NCBI GenBank assembly: GCA_964635015.1
Contig: CAZWMS010000032.1
Coordinates: forward strand, 1-16,704
Length of the DNA: 16,704 nucleotides
Direction of reading: 5' to 3'
From: CAJWPI01 sp964635015
GTDB taxonomy: Bacteria > Pseudomonadota > Gammaproteobacteria > Magnimaribacterales > Magnimaribacteraceae
Below the pieces are notes generated by a model. The model was given only the letters and a program-made list of their open reading frames with translations. It was not told the origin of the DNA and searched no databases. Position numbers and translations under genes: made by a program. Shown here one piece after another: positions 4,921 to 12,859 of this stretch. Every line of letters starts with the position of its first letter. Within the stretch, counting starts at the first letter, position 1.

Positions 4921-6930
4921 ATGATGAAAAGATTACTGATAATTCTTAGTCTCTTTATAGCTGACGAGGGATTTGCAAACTCAGAGGATGAAGAAAATCT
5001 TTTCAATCGCAAAGCTATAGAATACCAGAAAGCAGATCAATTAATTGGATGGATTGATTCTAGAAGCAAGCAAAATTTAAACGGGACTTGGCATTACATC
5101 GTTGACCCAATGGACAATGGGTTGCCTGAATCTATTTTTGGTGGTTTCCCTAAAAATAAGATACAGAAAGACGGCATGGAGTTAATTGAATATAACTTTG
5201 AAAAAGCTAAGCAATTACAAGTCCCAGGGGCATGGAATTCTCAAGACGAAAAGCTTTTTTTCTATAGAGGATCAGTTTGGCTTTACAAAAAATTTACATT
5301 TACTCATAAAAGTAAATCTTTAACCCATTTGTATTTTGGTGGCAGCAATTTTAGAACCAAGGTCTTTTTGAATGGCCATTCAGTGGGAGAATTTATTGGT
5401 GGTTATGTTCCTTTTAATTTTGAGGTAAGTAATTATCTTGTAGAAGGGGATAATTTTCTTATTGTTCAAGTAAATAATTTGTTAAATAAATCCACAATAC
5501 CTACTCAAAGGACTGACTGGTGGCCATATGGTGGTTTAATAGATGATGTTTATCTCATTTCCACACCAAGCAAATTCATAAATAATGTTTTCTTGCAGTT
5601 AGTAAATTATGAGAGAGGTATAGTTGAAGTTAAAGCCCAAGGATCATCTAATCAAGGAGGAGATACACTTAAAGTATCAATTCCAGAACTAGGTTTTATT
5701 AAATCTTTTAAATTTAATCAAGATAGTTATATATCTGATAGTTTTAACATTAACCCAAAACTATGGACTCCTGAGGAACCAAAGCTTTATAAGGTTATTG
5801 TTTCAACTCAACATGACTCTATCTCAGAAAGTATTGGTTTTAGAACTATAAAAACTGAAGGAAAGAAAATATTACTTAATGGAAAACCTATTAAATTTAA
5901 AGGTATTTCAATGCATTCAGAACCGATTGGAATACCTGGACCAGCTTTTTCATCAGATCATTTTAAAGTTCTCCTTGAAACCGCTAAAAGTTTAAATACA
6001 AATTTCGTAAGAGCAGCCCACTACCCACATTCCAGACAACTTGCAAAAGTAGCTGATTCCCTAGGGTTAATGCTATGGGAAGAAGTTCCTATTTACTGGA
6101 ATATTGATTGGAACAATCCTGAAACTTTAGACATGGCCCTTAGTCAGGTTAAAAGGCTGATACAACGCGATTGGAATAGAAGCTCAGTAGTAGTTTGGTC
6201 TGTGGCTAATGAAACTCCTTTCTCAACTTCAAGAATGAACTTCCTAGAAGAAGTGATTAGTAAGGTAAGAAACCTAGATAGTTCGCGACTTACAACTGCC
6301 GCTTTGCTGTCAGGGGATAGAGGAGAATTACAAGAGCTGATTCTTGCCCTGTGTAGTTTAGGAGTAAATTCTCCTGAAGTTAGCGATAATGAAAAGATGA
6401 TCTTCAAAGCATTTCTTAAAGAGGATGGATTAGATCCAAAAACCAAAGTTAAATTTAAGATAGAAGTTAATGATCCTCTAGGGGAACTAGTAGATTTGAT
6501 CTCATATAACGAGTACTTCGGGTGGTATTACTCATTAGTCTTTGCAGATCAATTAAAGGTCAAAGAAAGCACTTTAAGAAAACTCATGTTTGACCTTATA
6601 CCAGCCATTGAAATTACATCAGCTTTTGACAAACCCATTCATATCTCCGAATTTGGTGCAGGTGCTAAATTTGGTTTGCATAATGAAGGCAAGATTTGGT
6701 CTGAGGAATATCAAGAGCTAGTTTACAAAGCTCAATTGAAAATGATTTCAAAAAATTCTCAGATTCAAGGGGTGACACCTTGGATTCTCAAAGATTTTAG
6801 GGCTATGTTAAGGCCATTAGCTGGTATTCAAGATTTTTATAATCGTAAAGGATTAGTAGATGAGAAGGGTAACAAAAAATTAGCATTCAATACCTTAAAA
6901 GTTTTTTATACTGAAGAATGGGATGAATAG
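4921..6930 (+). CDS. Exported glycoside hydrolase family 2, beta-glucuronidase-like
   Basis: A 669-residue retaining glycosidase with a Sec signal peptide (MMKRLLIILSLFIADEGFA, likely cut near residue 19), so periplasmic or secreted. The GH2 domains appear in order: a jelly-roll sugar-binding domain (about 50-215, with LNGTWHY, VPGAWN and WWPYGGLIDDVYL), an immunoglobulin-like domain (about 220-310) and a TIM barrel from about 315. The acid/base is Glu431 (WSVANE) and the nucleophile Glu577 (ISEFGA). The C-terminal N-R-K-G at 641-644 matches the N-x-K motif by which bacterial beta-glucuronidases recognise the sugar carboxylate, and NEYFGWY (530-536) also fits. Compared with E. coli GUS (Glu413 to Glu504), the two catalytic Glu are about 55 residues further apart because of an insertion near 465-520. 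An MFS transporter gene follows after 8 bp. No clear ribosome-binding site is seen; the ATG at 4924 is an equally good start. Confidence 0.9.
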   Translation: MMKRLLIILSLFIADEGFANSEDEENLFNRKAIEYQKADQLIGWIDSRSKQNLNGTWHYIVDPMDNGLPESIFGGFPKNKIQKDGMELIEYNFEKAKQLQVPGAWNSQDEKLFFYRGSVWLYKKFTFTHKSKSLTHLYFGGSNFRTKVFLNGHSVGEFIGGYVPFNFEVSNYLVEGDNFLIVQVNNLLNKSTIPTQRTDWWPYGGLIDDVYLISTPSKFINNVFLQLVNYERGIVEVKAQGSSNQGGDTLKVSIPELGFIKSFKFNQDSYISDSFNINPKLWTPEEPKLYKVIVSTQHDSISESIGFRTIKTEGKKILLNGKPIKFKGISMHSEPIGIPGPAFSSDHFKVLLETAKSLNTNFVRAAHYPHSRQLAKVADSLGLMLWEEVPIYWNIDWNNPETLDMALSQVKRLIQRDWNRSSVVVWSVANETPFSTSRMNFLEEVISKVRNLDSSRLTTAALLSGDRGELQELILALCSLGVNSPEVSDNEKMIFKAFLKEDGLDPKTKVKFKIEVNDPLGELVDLISYNEYFGWYYSLVFADQLKVKESTLRKLMFDLIPAIEITSAFDKPIHISEFGAGAKFGLHNEGKIWSEEYQELVYKAQLKMISKNSQIQGVTPWILKDFRAMLRPLAGIQDFYNRKGLVDEKGNKKLAFNTLKVFYTEEWDE

Positions 6931-6938
6931 CAACTTTA

Positions 6939-8135
6939 ATGAAAGAGATAAATAAAAAGGCAATAATCAATCCCATTACATTGCTAATTCTTATGTCTAT
7001 AGCAATGCCAGTGGCTTTTAATGTCTGGTCCGCAATGTTAAACAACTTTGTAGTAGAAAAGGCTGCTTTTACTGGCGTGGAGATTGGTATTCTACAAAGT
7101 CTTAGGGAAGTTCCAGGATTTTTATCTTTTACCGCCGTTTTTGTCATTCTTATTATTAGAGAACAGATTTTTGCAGTTTTTGCTCTGGCTCTGTTGGGGC
7201 TGGGGGTCTCTATGACCGGGTTCTTTCCTTCTTCTTATGGTTTGTATTTCACAACTATTGTTATGAGTACTGGTTTTCATTATTTTGAAGCCGTAAAGCA
7301 GTCCTTGAGCTTGCAATGGTTATCAAAAGAGGAAGCTCCGAAGATCTTAGGAAAACTTATAGCCGTCGGTTCTCTAACCTCTTTATTGGTCTATGGTTCT
7401 CTGTGGATCTTATTGGAAGTTTTTGAAATACCTTATTTTATAAATTTTGTTATAGCAGGTGGCATTTGTATTGTGTTGGCTTTTGTGATGTTCATAGGGT
7501 TCCCAGTGTTTCCTTCTAAAGTACCGCAAAACAAGAACTTAGTACTTAGGAAACGCTATTGGCTATTTTATGTACTCACTTTTTTATCTGGTGCCAGAAG
7601 ACAAATATTTGTGGTTTTTGCAGCTTTTCTGATGGTTGAAAAGTTTGGTTATAGTGCTGCAGAAGTTACTTTACTGTTTCTAATTAATTATGCATTCAAT
7701 TGGAGTTTTGCTGAAAGAATTGGTGAGCTTATTGGTAGATTTGGTGAAAGAAGAGCACTTACTTTTGAATATATTGGCCTAATAATTGTTTTTATTGCAT
7801 ACGGTCTTGTTCAAAACGCTACGTTAGCTGCCTTTCTTTATATTTTAGATCATATGTTCTTTGCCATGGCTATTGCAATTAGTACTTATTTTCAGAAGAT
7901 AGCTGATCCACGAGACATAGCTAGCAGTGCAGGAGTTTCTTTTACTATCAACCATATATCAGCTGTAGCTATACCTGCAGTTTTAGGAGTGGTATGGATA
8001 TCGTCACATGCTTTGGTGTTCTATATTGGAGCTTTATTTGCCCTGCTGTCTTTAATCTCAGCTCAATTTATTCCTAAAGTACCCTTTCCAGGACATGAAA
8101 CAAGATTTTTTGATACAAAAAAATTAATAACTTAA
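6939..8135 (+). CDS. MFS transporter
   Basis: A 398-residue, strongly hydrophobic inner-membrane protein with about 12 transmembrane segments, the size and pattern of the major facilitator superfamily. Visible features include a first helix near 13-33, the cytoplasmic turn EIGILQSLREVPGF between helices, a central basic loop (LVLRKRY) joining the two halves, and a short basic C-terminal tail. It would carry a small solute in or out of the cell by a proton or ion gradient. It begins 8 bp after the GH2 gene and is surely co-transcribed with it. Import of the sugar or aglycone released in the periplasm is therefore the simplest role; efflux cannot be excluded. It ends 14 bp from the convergent Rieske gene. 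Confidence 0.88.
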   Translation: MKEINKKAIINPITLLILMSIAMPVAFNVWSAMLNNFVVEKAAFTGVEIGILQSLREVPGFLSFTAVFVILIIREQIFAVFALALLGLGVSMTGFFPSSYGLYFTTIVMSTGFHYFEAVKQSLSLQWLSKEEAPKILGKLIAVGSLTSLLVYGSLWILLEVFEIPYFINFVIAGGICIVLAFVMFIGFPVFPSKVPQNKNLVLRKRYWLFYVLTFLSGARRQIFVVFAAFLMVEKFGYSAAEVTLLFLINYAFNWSFAERIGELIGRFGERRALTFEYIGLIIVFIAYGLVQNATLAAFLYILDHMFFAMAIAISTYFQKIADPRDIASSAGVSFTINHISAVAIPAVLGVVWISSHALVFYIGALFALLSLISAQFIPKVPFPGHETRFFDTKKLIT

Positions 8136-8149
8136 GACAAGTAGACCTT

Positions 8150-9352
8150 TCATTTTTTAAATAAATTAATAAGATCCTTATCTTTTGTTTTTAGAAGTCT
8201 ATCAACCCAACCATGAAAAACTTGCCCTCCTTCTTCATTTCTTCCAAATAATACTGATTTCATCTTACCTGTTTTAAGTCCTTTTTGGAGCTTGAGTCCA
8301 GTAGCATAATCTTCTTCTTTTACCACATATTTAAGAAAATCAAATTGCTTTTTAGCCTCTTCTCTCTGTTCTTTATCTGGTTCTTTTTCCATCAAATAAT
8401 ATTGCACAGTATAAGACTCTTCAGGGTTTTCTCCGGGTAATAGTTGGGATAGCAAAACACTTCTCCCTCCACCATTAAATGAGGCAATAGAAACGTGTGG
8501 AAATATAGTCCAGACACCAGTCATTAGGACTTCTGTGGGAACTTCTTTTATCGGTAATTTATTATAATCAATCCCTTTCCCTTCAAAATCATCTTGAGAG
8601 GATAGACGAGATGGAGAGATAACTCTTTGATGCGGTCCCCAAGCATAAAACATTGCTTTATTTGAGATTTCAGTCCCAAACGTTTCACTATGTAATACTG
8701 GAAGATGATAAAGATCTAGGTAGCCATCATAAGCTACTTTCCAGTTTGGTCCTTTTAAAGTTCTTGTATCAAATATGTACCAATCTTCAAAATTAAAATG
8801 GGCCAGCATTTTGTCATATCCTGAAAGAAAATTATCTATAGGAAGTTTTGACTTGTGATCTAAAGTTACCCAGATAATTCCAGCTCTTTCTTCTATAGGT
8901 AGTTTAATAAGACCATTGCATTCTTTATCTAAATTTCCAAAATTATCATTGTCAGAAATTCCAATCAGATCACCATTTTCATTGTAAGCCCAACCATGAT
9001 AAGGGCATCTAAAGTGATTAGAATTCCCATAACCAGTTTCTACTAATGCTGCTCCTTTGTGTTGGCAGATATTTAAGAATGCATTTAATTCTCCTTGAGA
9101 ATTTCTATTGATAATTACGGGCATTCCTACTACTTCTAGAGCTTTATAATCATTTGGGTTTTTTAACTCTTTAGAAATTCCTAACACCAGAGGAAGTCGC
9201 TGAAAGATTTTTTTAATCTCAGTAAGCCATCTATTACGATCATAATAATCAGAAGCTGGAATCTGTAAAATTTTATTAGCTAACTTTATTGTGCCATCTT
9301 CAGCATGCTGCCTATTAATCTTGGCCATTTCTTCTAGTTTCTTTCTACTCAT
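8150..9352 (-). CDS. Rieske non-haem iron oxygenase, alpha (catalytic) subunit
   Basis: A 400-residue aromatic-ring-hydroxylase-type oxygenase, cytosolic, inserting oxygen from O2 with electrons supplied by a separate reductase that is not in this window. The Rieske [2Fe-2S] ligands are C96-x-H98 (CQHKG) and C116-x-x-H119 (CPYHGW). The catalytic iron site is H216 and H221 in LDLYHLPVLH, with Asp213 as the bridging residue between the two centres (like Asp205 of naphthalene dioxygenase) and Asp348 (EED) as the probable third ligand. The N-terminus is somewhat long, with about 40 residues before the Rieske domain. No beta subunit gene is adjacent, which suits an alpha-only enzyme. It diverges from the KstD-like gene across a 111-bp gap with an inverted repeat. 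Substrate unknown; monooxygenation, dihydroxylation or demethylation are all possible. Confidence 0.92.
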   Translation of the reverse strand: MSRKKLEEMAKINRQHAEDGTIKLANKILQIPASDYYDRNRWLTEIKKIFQRLPLVLGISKELKNPNDYKALEVVGMPVIINRNSQGELNAFLNICQHKGAALVETGYGNSNHFRCPYHGWAYNENGDLIGISDNDNFGNLDKECNGLIKLPIEERAGIIWVTLDHKSKLPIDNFLSGYDKMLAHFNFEDWYIFDTRTLKGPNWKVAYDGYLDLYHLPVLHSETFGTEISNKAMFYAWGPHQRVISPSRLSSQDDFEGKGIDYNKLPIKEVPTEVLMTGVWTIFPHVSIASFNGGGRSVLLSQLLPGENPEESYTVQYYLMEKEPDKEQREEAKKQFDFLKYVVKEEDYATGLKLQKGLKTGKMKSVLFGRNEEGGQVFHGWVDRLLKTKDKDLINLFKK

Positions 9353-9406
9353 AATTTCTTTCTAACTTAGCTATACAACCATTTTATATATTAAAAAATA
9401 AATACT

Positions 9407-9429
9407 TCATGAAAAGAATAATTTCATGA
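9407..9429. promoter_or_regulatory. Perfect inverted repeat, candidate operator between divergent genes
   Basis: TCATGAAA (9407-9414) and TTTCATGA (9422-9429) are perfect reverse complements separated by the 7 bases AGAATAA. The element sits in the 111-bp gap between the divergently transcribed Rieske oxygenase and KstD-like genes, 54 bp from one start and 34 bp from the other. This is where a dimeric regulator controlling both would bind. The size fits TetR-, GntR- or MarR-type sites, but no regulator gene is in the window. AT-rich sequence makes short palindromes common, though an 8-bp perfect arm with four internal G/C-containing pairs is less likely by chance. Confidence 0.5.
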
Positions 9430-9463
9430 TAGATTAAGTCAACTTAAAAAATATTTAAAGGAA

Positions 9464-11104
9464 ATGAATTTGAGAGGGGAGTACGATGTAATCGTGGTTG
9501 GAAGCGGTGCTGGTGGCATGTTGGCAGCTATCGCAGCTAAGTCAAGTGGGTCTGAGGTTGTCATATTGGAGAAGGAACATTTAGTTGGAGGGACAACTGG
9601 AGTATCGGGTGGCATTATATGGTCGCCTATGAATCATCACATGCAGGCTTTAAATATAAAAGATAGTAAAAGAATGGCAATGGACTATTTTTTATCTCTT
9701 TCGCAGGGAGAAATAGATCCTTCCATACTAGAAGTTTTTGTTTCTAAATCTTCAGAAGCAATTAAATTTATGGAAAAAAATTCTCAGGTAAGTTTGAAAG
9801 TATTAAAAGGGTATCCAGACTATTATTTAGATAAGCCTGGAGCCATTAAAGGCGGGGGCAGAGCTTTGGACAACGAATTATTCAGCTTTAATGAATTAGG
9901 TGTTTGGAAAGACAAAGTACGAAGCAATGGGATGCCTATACCCATGACTTTATCAGAGACTCCCTTAGGAGGAGGCACTGGTCAGATTAGTGAAGCTCAG
10001 ATGAATGATAGATTGTCACAAGATTCTCGTGGAATGGGACAAGCTCTGGTTGGAGGTCTCCTTAAAGGTTGTTTAGATGTCGGAATTGAACCATTTCTAG
10101 AGTCAAAAGTTATTAAGCTTTTATCTAGTGAAGAAGGAGTTAAAGGAGTTGAAGTCTTTTATAAAGAAGAAAGAATAGATATTTTATGTAAAAGGGGAGT
10201 GATACTTGCAACCGGAGGATTTGAATGGAATAAAGAATTAGTATCTTCTTTTCTTCGTGGACCTATGACTCATCCTGCTTCGCCTCCCGGAAATACTGGA
10301 GACGGAATTATAATGGGGCAAGAAGTAGGAGGCTCTTTAGGTAATATGACTAACGCTTGGTGGACTCCTGTCTTATCTATTCCTGGTGAGAATTGGGAAG
10401 AAGGAAGTCAAAAATCTTCTCCAGTCCTTATAGAGAGGACGCTTCCTCATTCAATAATGATAAATCAAAAAGGTAATAGATTTTGTAACGAAGCAACTAA
10501 TTATTCAGCTCTTGCTGGAGCTTTTCATTATTTTGACCCAAACACTTATTCCTACAGCAATGTTCCAGCTTGGCTTGTTTTTGATGCAACTTACCGGAGT
10601 AGATATGCCATAGGGTCTTCTCAACCAAATACTCCAACCCCAGACTGGATTGTAGAAGCTCCTTCTTTAGAAGAGCTGGCCATTAAATTAGGTGTAAATA
10701 CCCAAAACTTATTAGGAACAGTATCTAGATTTAATAAGTACGTCTTAAGTGGGAACGATGTTGAATTTTTAAGAGGAAAAAGCAATTATGATTCTTTCTA
10801 TGGCGATAGGAGCTTACCAGGAGTTAAAGCAACTTTGGGAGAACTAAAAAAATCTCCATTTTATGCTGTAGAAATTCAAATGGGTTGTCTTGGAACGAAT
10901 GGTGGACTCAAAACTAATCAATATGGACAAGTTATTTCTGTTCGGAATAAAGTTATAGAAGGTTTGTATGCAGTTGGTAATGTGATGTCAGGAGTAACTG
11001 GATCAGTTTACGCTGGTGCAGGCGGAACTCTAGGCCCAGTTCTCACTTTTGGTTATCTTGCTGGGAAGCATTGTTCTCTTTCAAATATAGAAAGTAAAAT
11101 CTGA
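9464..11104 (+). CDS. FAD-dependent dehydrogenase, 3-ketosteroid delta1-dehydrogenase / fumarate-reductase-like
   Basis: A 546-residue flavoprotein of the FAD_binding_2 family, cytosolic. The FAD dinucleotide fold is at the N-terminus: VVGSGAGG (G13, G15, G18) with Glu36 at the end of strand 2 (VVILEKE), followed by GGTTGVSGG (42-50). The second FAD segment is at the C-terminus: GLYAVGNVMSG, then VYAGAGGTLGP and FGYLAGKH (500-536). This C-terminal pattern, with Tyr516 followed by Gly residues, closely resembles ketosteroid dehydrogenases (KstD), where that tyrosine polarises the substrate ketone. A PDYY segment at 118-121 lies where KstD has another active-site tyrosine. It probably introduces a double bond next to a ring ketone. 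AAAGGA lies just ahead of the ATG. The SDR gene follows after 8 bp. 3-Ketosteroid itself as substrate is not proven; other cyclic ketones are possible. Confidence 0.88.
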   Translation: MNLRGEYDVIVVGSGAGGMLAAIAAKSSGSEVVILEKEHLVGGTTGVSGGIIWSPMNHHMQALNIKDSKRMAMDYFLSLSQGEIDPSILEVFVSKSSEAIKFMEKNSQVSLKVLKGYPDYYLDKPGAIKGGGRALDNELFSFNELGVWKDKVRSNGMPIPMTLSETPLGGGTGQISEAQMNDRLSQDSRGMGQALVGGLLKGCLDVGIEPFLESKVIKLLSSEEGVKGVEVFYKEERIDILCKRGVILATGGFEWNKELVSSFLRGPMTHPASPPGNTGDGIIMGQEVGGSLGNMTNAWWTPVLSIPGENWEEGSQKSSPVLIERTLPHSIMINQKGNRFCNEATNYSALAGAFHYFDPNTYSYSNVPAWLVFDATYRSRYAIGSSQPNTPTPDWIVEAPSLEELAIKLGVNTQNLLGTVSRFNKYVLSGNDVEFLRGKSNYDSFYGDRSLPGVKATLGELKKSPFYAVEIQMGCLGTNGGLKTNQYGQVISVRNKVIEGLYAVGNVMSGVTGSVYAGAGGTLGPVLTFGYLAGKHCSLSNIESKI

Positions 11105-11112
11105 GTAAAAAT

Positions 11113-11892
11113 ATGAATGTATTAGATAAATTTAGAATAGATGGTTTAATTGCTGTTGTTACTGGTGCAGGTAAAGGAATAGGAAGAGGAATTGCTATAG
11201 CTCTTGCGGAAGCAGGAGCTGACATTGCAATTGCTTCAAGAAATGAGAAGGATTTAAGAGAAACAGAAAGTTTAATTACCTCCATTGGAAAAAAATGTTT
11301 GGTTGTACCTACAGATGTAACAAAAAAAGAGCAATTAGAAAATCTTGGTGTACAAACCATTAAAGAATTTGGCATGCTAAATATTTGGGTGAATAATGCT
11401 GGAGGTCTTCCTGATGCGATTCCTAGATATATGACAAAGACATCAGAAGAACAATTCGATGCACAAATGGATCTAAACCTTAAGGCAGTTTGGTCGGGAT
11501 GTGTAATTGCAGCAAAACATATGCAAGAAAAAGGTGGGTCAATAGTCAATGTTTCTTCTGGAACATCAAAAAATATGAAAGCTAATATTAAAAACGGTCC
11601 TTACGGAGCAGCCAAGGCTGCTGTGAATAGCCTTACTGCATCATTTTCTTTAGAGCTCGCACCAAAAATTAGAGTAAATGCCGTGGCTCCAGGGCCAATA
11701 CCTACTGAAAATTTTAATAAGTCACTTAACTTGTCTAATCAAGAGGAAATAGAATCTTTGACTAAAGCTCTTAATATACCTTTGCAGAGGTTAGGTGAAG
11801 CTGAAGATATAGGTTCAGCCGTTGTATTTATGGCATCTAAAGCATCGAGTTGGATAACTGGACAGTGTCTTTTTGTTGATGGAGGGTCATAG
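11113..11892 (+). CDS. SDR-family NAD(P)-dependent oxidoreductase
   Basis: A 259-residue classical short-chain dehydrogenase with all key motifs intact: TGAGKGIG (17-24), NNAG (94-97), Asn122 in the DLNLK segment, Ser148/Ser149 (NVSSG), Tyr164 and Lys168 (YGAAK), the PG motif at 193-194 and the terminal WITGQ...VDGG. R43 in ASRN, after strand 2, suggests a preference for NADP(H), though this is only an indication. It lies 8 bp behind the KstD-like gene and is almost certainly in its operon. Its likely job is oxidising a ring hydroxyl to the ketone that the flavoprotein needs, as hydroxysteroid dehydrogenases do. Start at the ATG at 11113; no strong ribosome-binding site. Confidence 0.93.
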   Translation: MNVLDKFRIDGLIAVVTGAGKGIGRGIAIALAEAGADIAIASRNEKDLRETESLITSIGKKCLVVPTDVTKKEQLENLGVQTIKEFGMLNIWVNNAGGLPDAIPRYMTKTSEEQFDAQMDLNLKAVWSGCVIAAKHMQEKGGSIVNVSSGTSKNMKANIKNGPYGAAKAAVNSLTASFSLELAPKIRVNAVAPGPIPTENFNKSLNLSNQEEIESLTKALNIPLQRLGEAEDIGSAVVFMASKASSWITGQCLFVDGGS

Positions 11893-11920
11893 TTTCTTAG
11901 TATTTAAAAAAGCTGGATGA

Positions 11921-12814
11921 TTAATCTACAACCATTAGATCTTCAGCTATTATCACTTTACCCTTATAGTTTTCTTGAACTTCTCTAAGAATTTCTACTG
12001 GAGAAGATCCCCAAAAGAGAATGTGAGAGAGAACTAATTTACCTGGTTTAACTTTTTTCGCTAACTTAGCTACTTCAAGAGTAGAGGTATGATGAGCTTT
12101 ATGGTAAATCTGCCAATCTTCTGTTTTTTTTAAGAATCCTTCCTCAGAATATACTTCATGTACAAGGATATCAGCATTATAAGAATATTCTTCTAATTTT
12201 TTAGAAGGTCCAGTATCTCCAGAAAAAATGATAGTTTTATCCTTACTTTTGAATCTAAATCCATAAGAATTTCTTAATCCTCCATGATTAACTGGAAAAG
12301 CTTCTACTGAAATATTAGAGTCTTTATATACCTCTCCTTCTTTTAAGTCCTTAAAATCAATCTTGTAGCCAATATTATTTGTAGGCTGACTTCCTTCAAC
12401 CCTGTAATTGATGTCCTTTTCATATGCATCCAAAATATTTATTGCCATTTTTTCTAATTCTTTTGGTCCAAACAGCTTTAGTTTTTTATTTCTACCCATT
12501 ACCCAAGGTGTCAGAATAAGATCAGCCAATCCTGCAGAATGGTCAGAATGTATGTGAGTTAGAAAAGCATACTCTAAATTTTCAGGGTTGAGAGCTTCGA
12601 AAGATCCTCCCCAATTGCTTGATAAAGCAGAAGCTCGTCTAACTACCCCAGGACCAAAATCAACAAGATAAGCTGTTTCATCAACTAATACTGCATATGA
12701 GGAACCAAACCTTTCAGGATTAGGGTTTGGTGTACCTGAGCCCAAAATTAGTAGCTTAGTATCTGTAACTGAATAGAAAGAAATAACAAATAATAGAGGT
12801 AATAGAAACTTCAT
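11921..12814 (-). CDS. Exported metallo-beta-lactamase-fold hydrolase (RNase Z / AtsA-like)
   Basis: A 297-residue MBL-fold protein with a hydrophobic leader (KFLLPLLFVISFYS, 2-15), so probably exported. The dinuclear zinc site is clear: H87-x-H89-x-D91-H92 (THIHSDH), H177 (VNHGG), D200 (SGDTG) and H264 (LSHIL). The KAHHTST segment (239-245) matches the additional histidine motif of the RNase Z-like branch. The start LLILGSGTPNP is also typical of that branch. Because of the export signal an RNA-processing role is unlikely. The exported relatives include a zinc arylsulfatase (AtsA type), so hydrolysis of a sulfate or phosphate ester or another ester is the likeliest activity. It converges on the SDR gene with a 28-bp gap. 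A 6-bp-arm palindrome (12825-12840) lies just before its ATG. Substrate unknown. Confidence 0.85.
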   Translation of the reverse strand: MKFLLPLLFVISFYSVTDTKLLILGSGTPNPNPERFGSSYAVLVDETAYLVDFGPGVVRRASALSSNWGGSFEALNPENLEYAFLTHIHSDHSAGLADLILTPWVMGRNKKLKLFGPKELEKMAINILDAYEKDINYRVEGSQPTNNIGYKIDFKDLKEGEVYKDSNISVEAFPVNHGGLRNSYGFRFKSKDKTIIFSGDTGPSKKLEEYSYNADILVHEVYSEEGFLKKTEDWQIYHKAHHTSTLEVAKLAKKVKPGKLVLSHILFWGSSPVEILREVQENYKGKVIIAEDLMVVD

Positions 12815-12859
12815 AAGTAACTTTATTCTACTAATAGAATTAAGAATATTAAATAATTT

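Noticed and set aside
6144..6446. 100-codon ORF antisense within the GH2 gene
   Set aside because: Shadow of the catalytic-domain coding frame, which carries intact GH2 motifs; no recognisable family and no start signal.
11043..11549. 168-codon ORF antisense to the KstD-like end and the SDR gene
   Set aside because: Complement of two strongly supported genes; composition (Ala/Pro/Ser rich) is what reverse-reading glycine- and alanine-rich SDR motifs produces.
12825..12840. ATTCTA/TAGAAT palindrome upstream of the MBL-fold gene as an operator
   Set aside because: Six-base arms made almost only of A and T are expected by chance here; noted in the gene entry but not called as a site.
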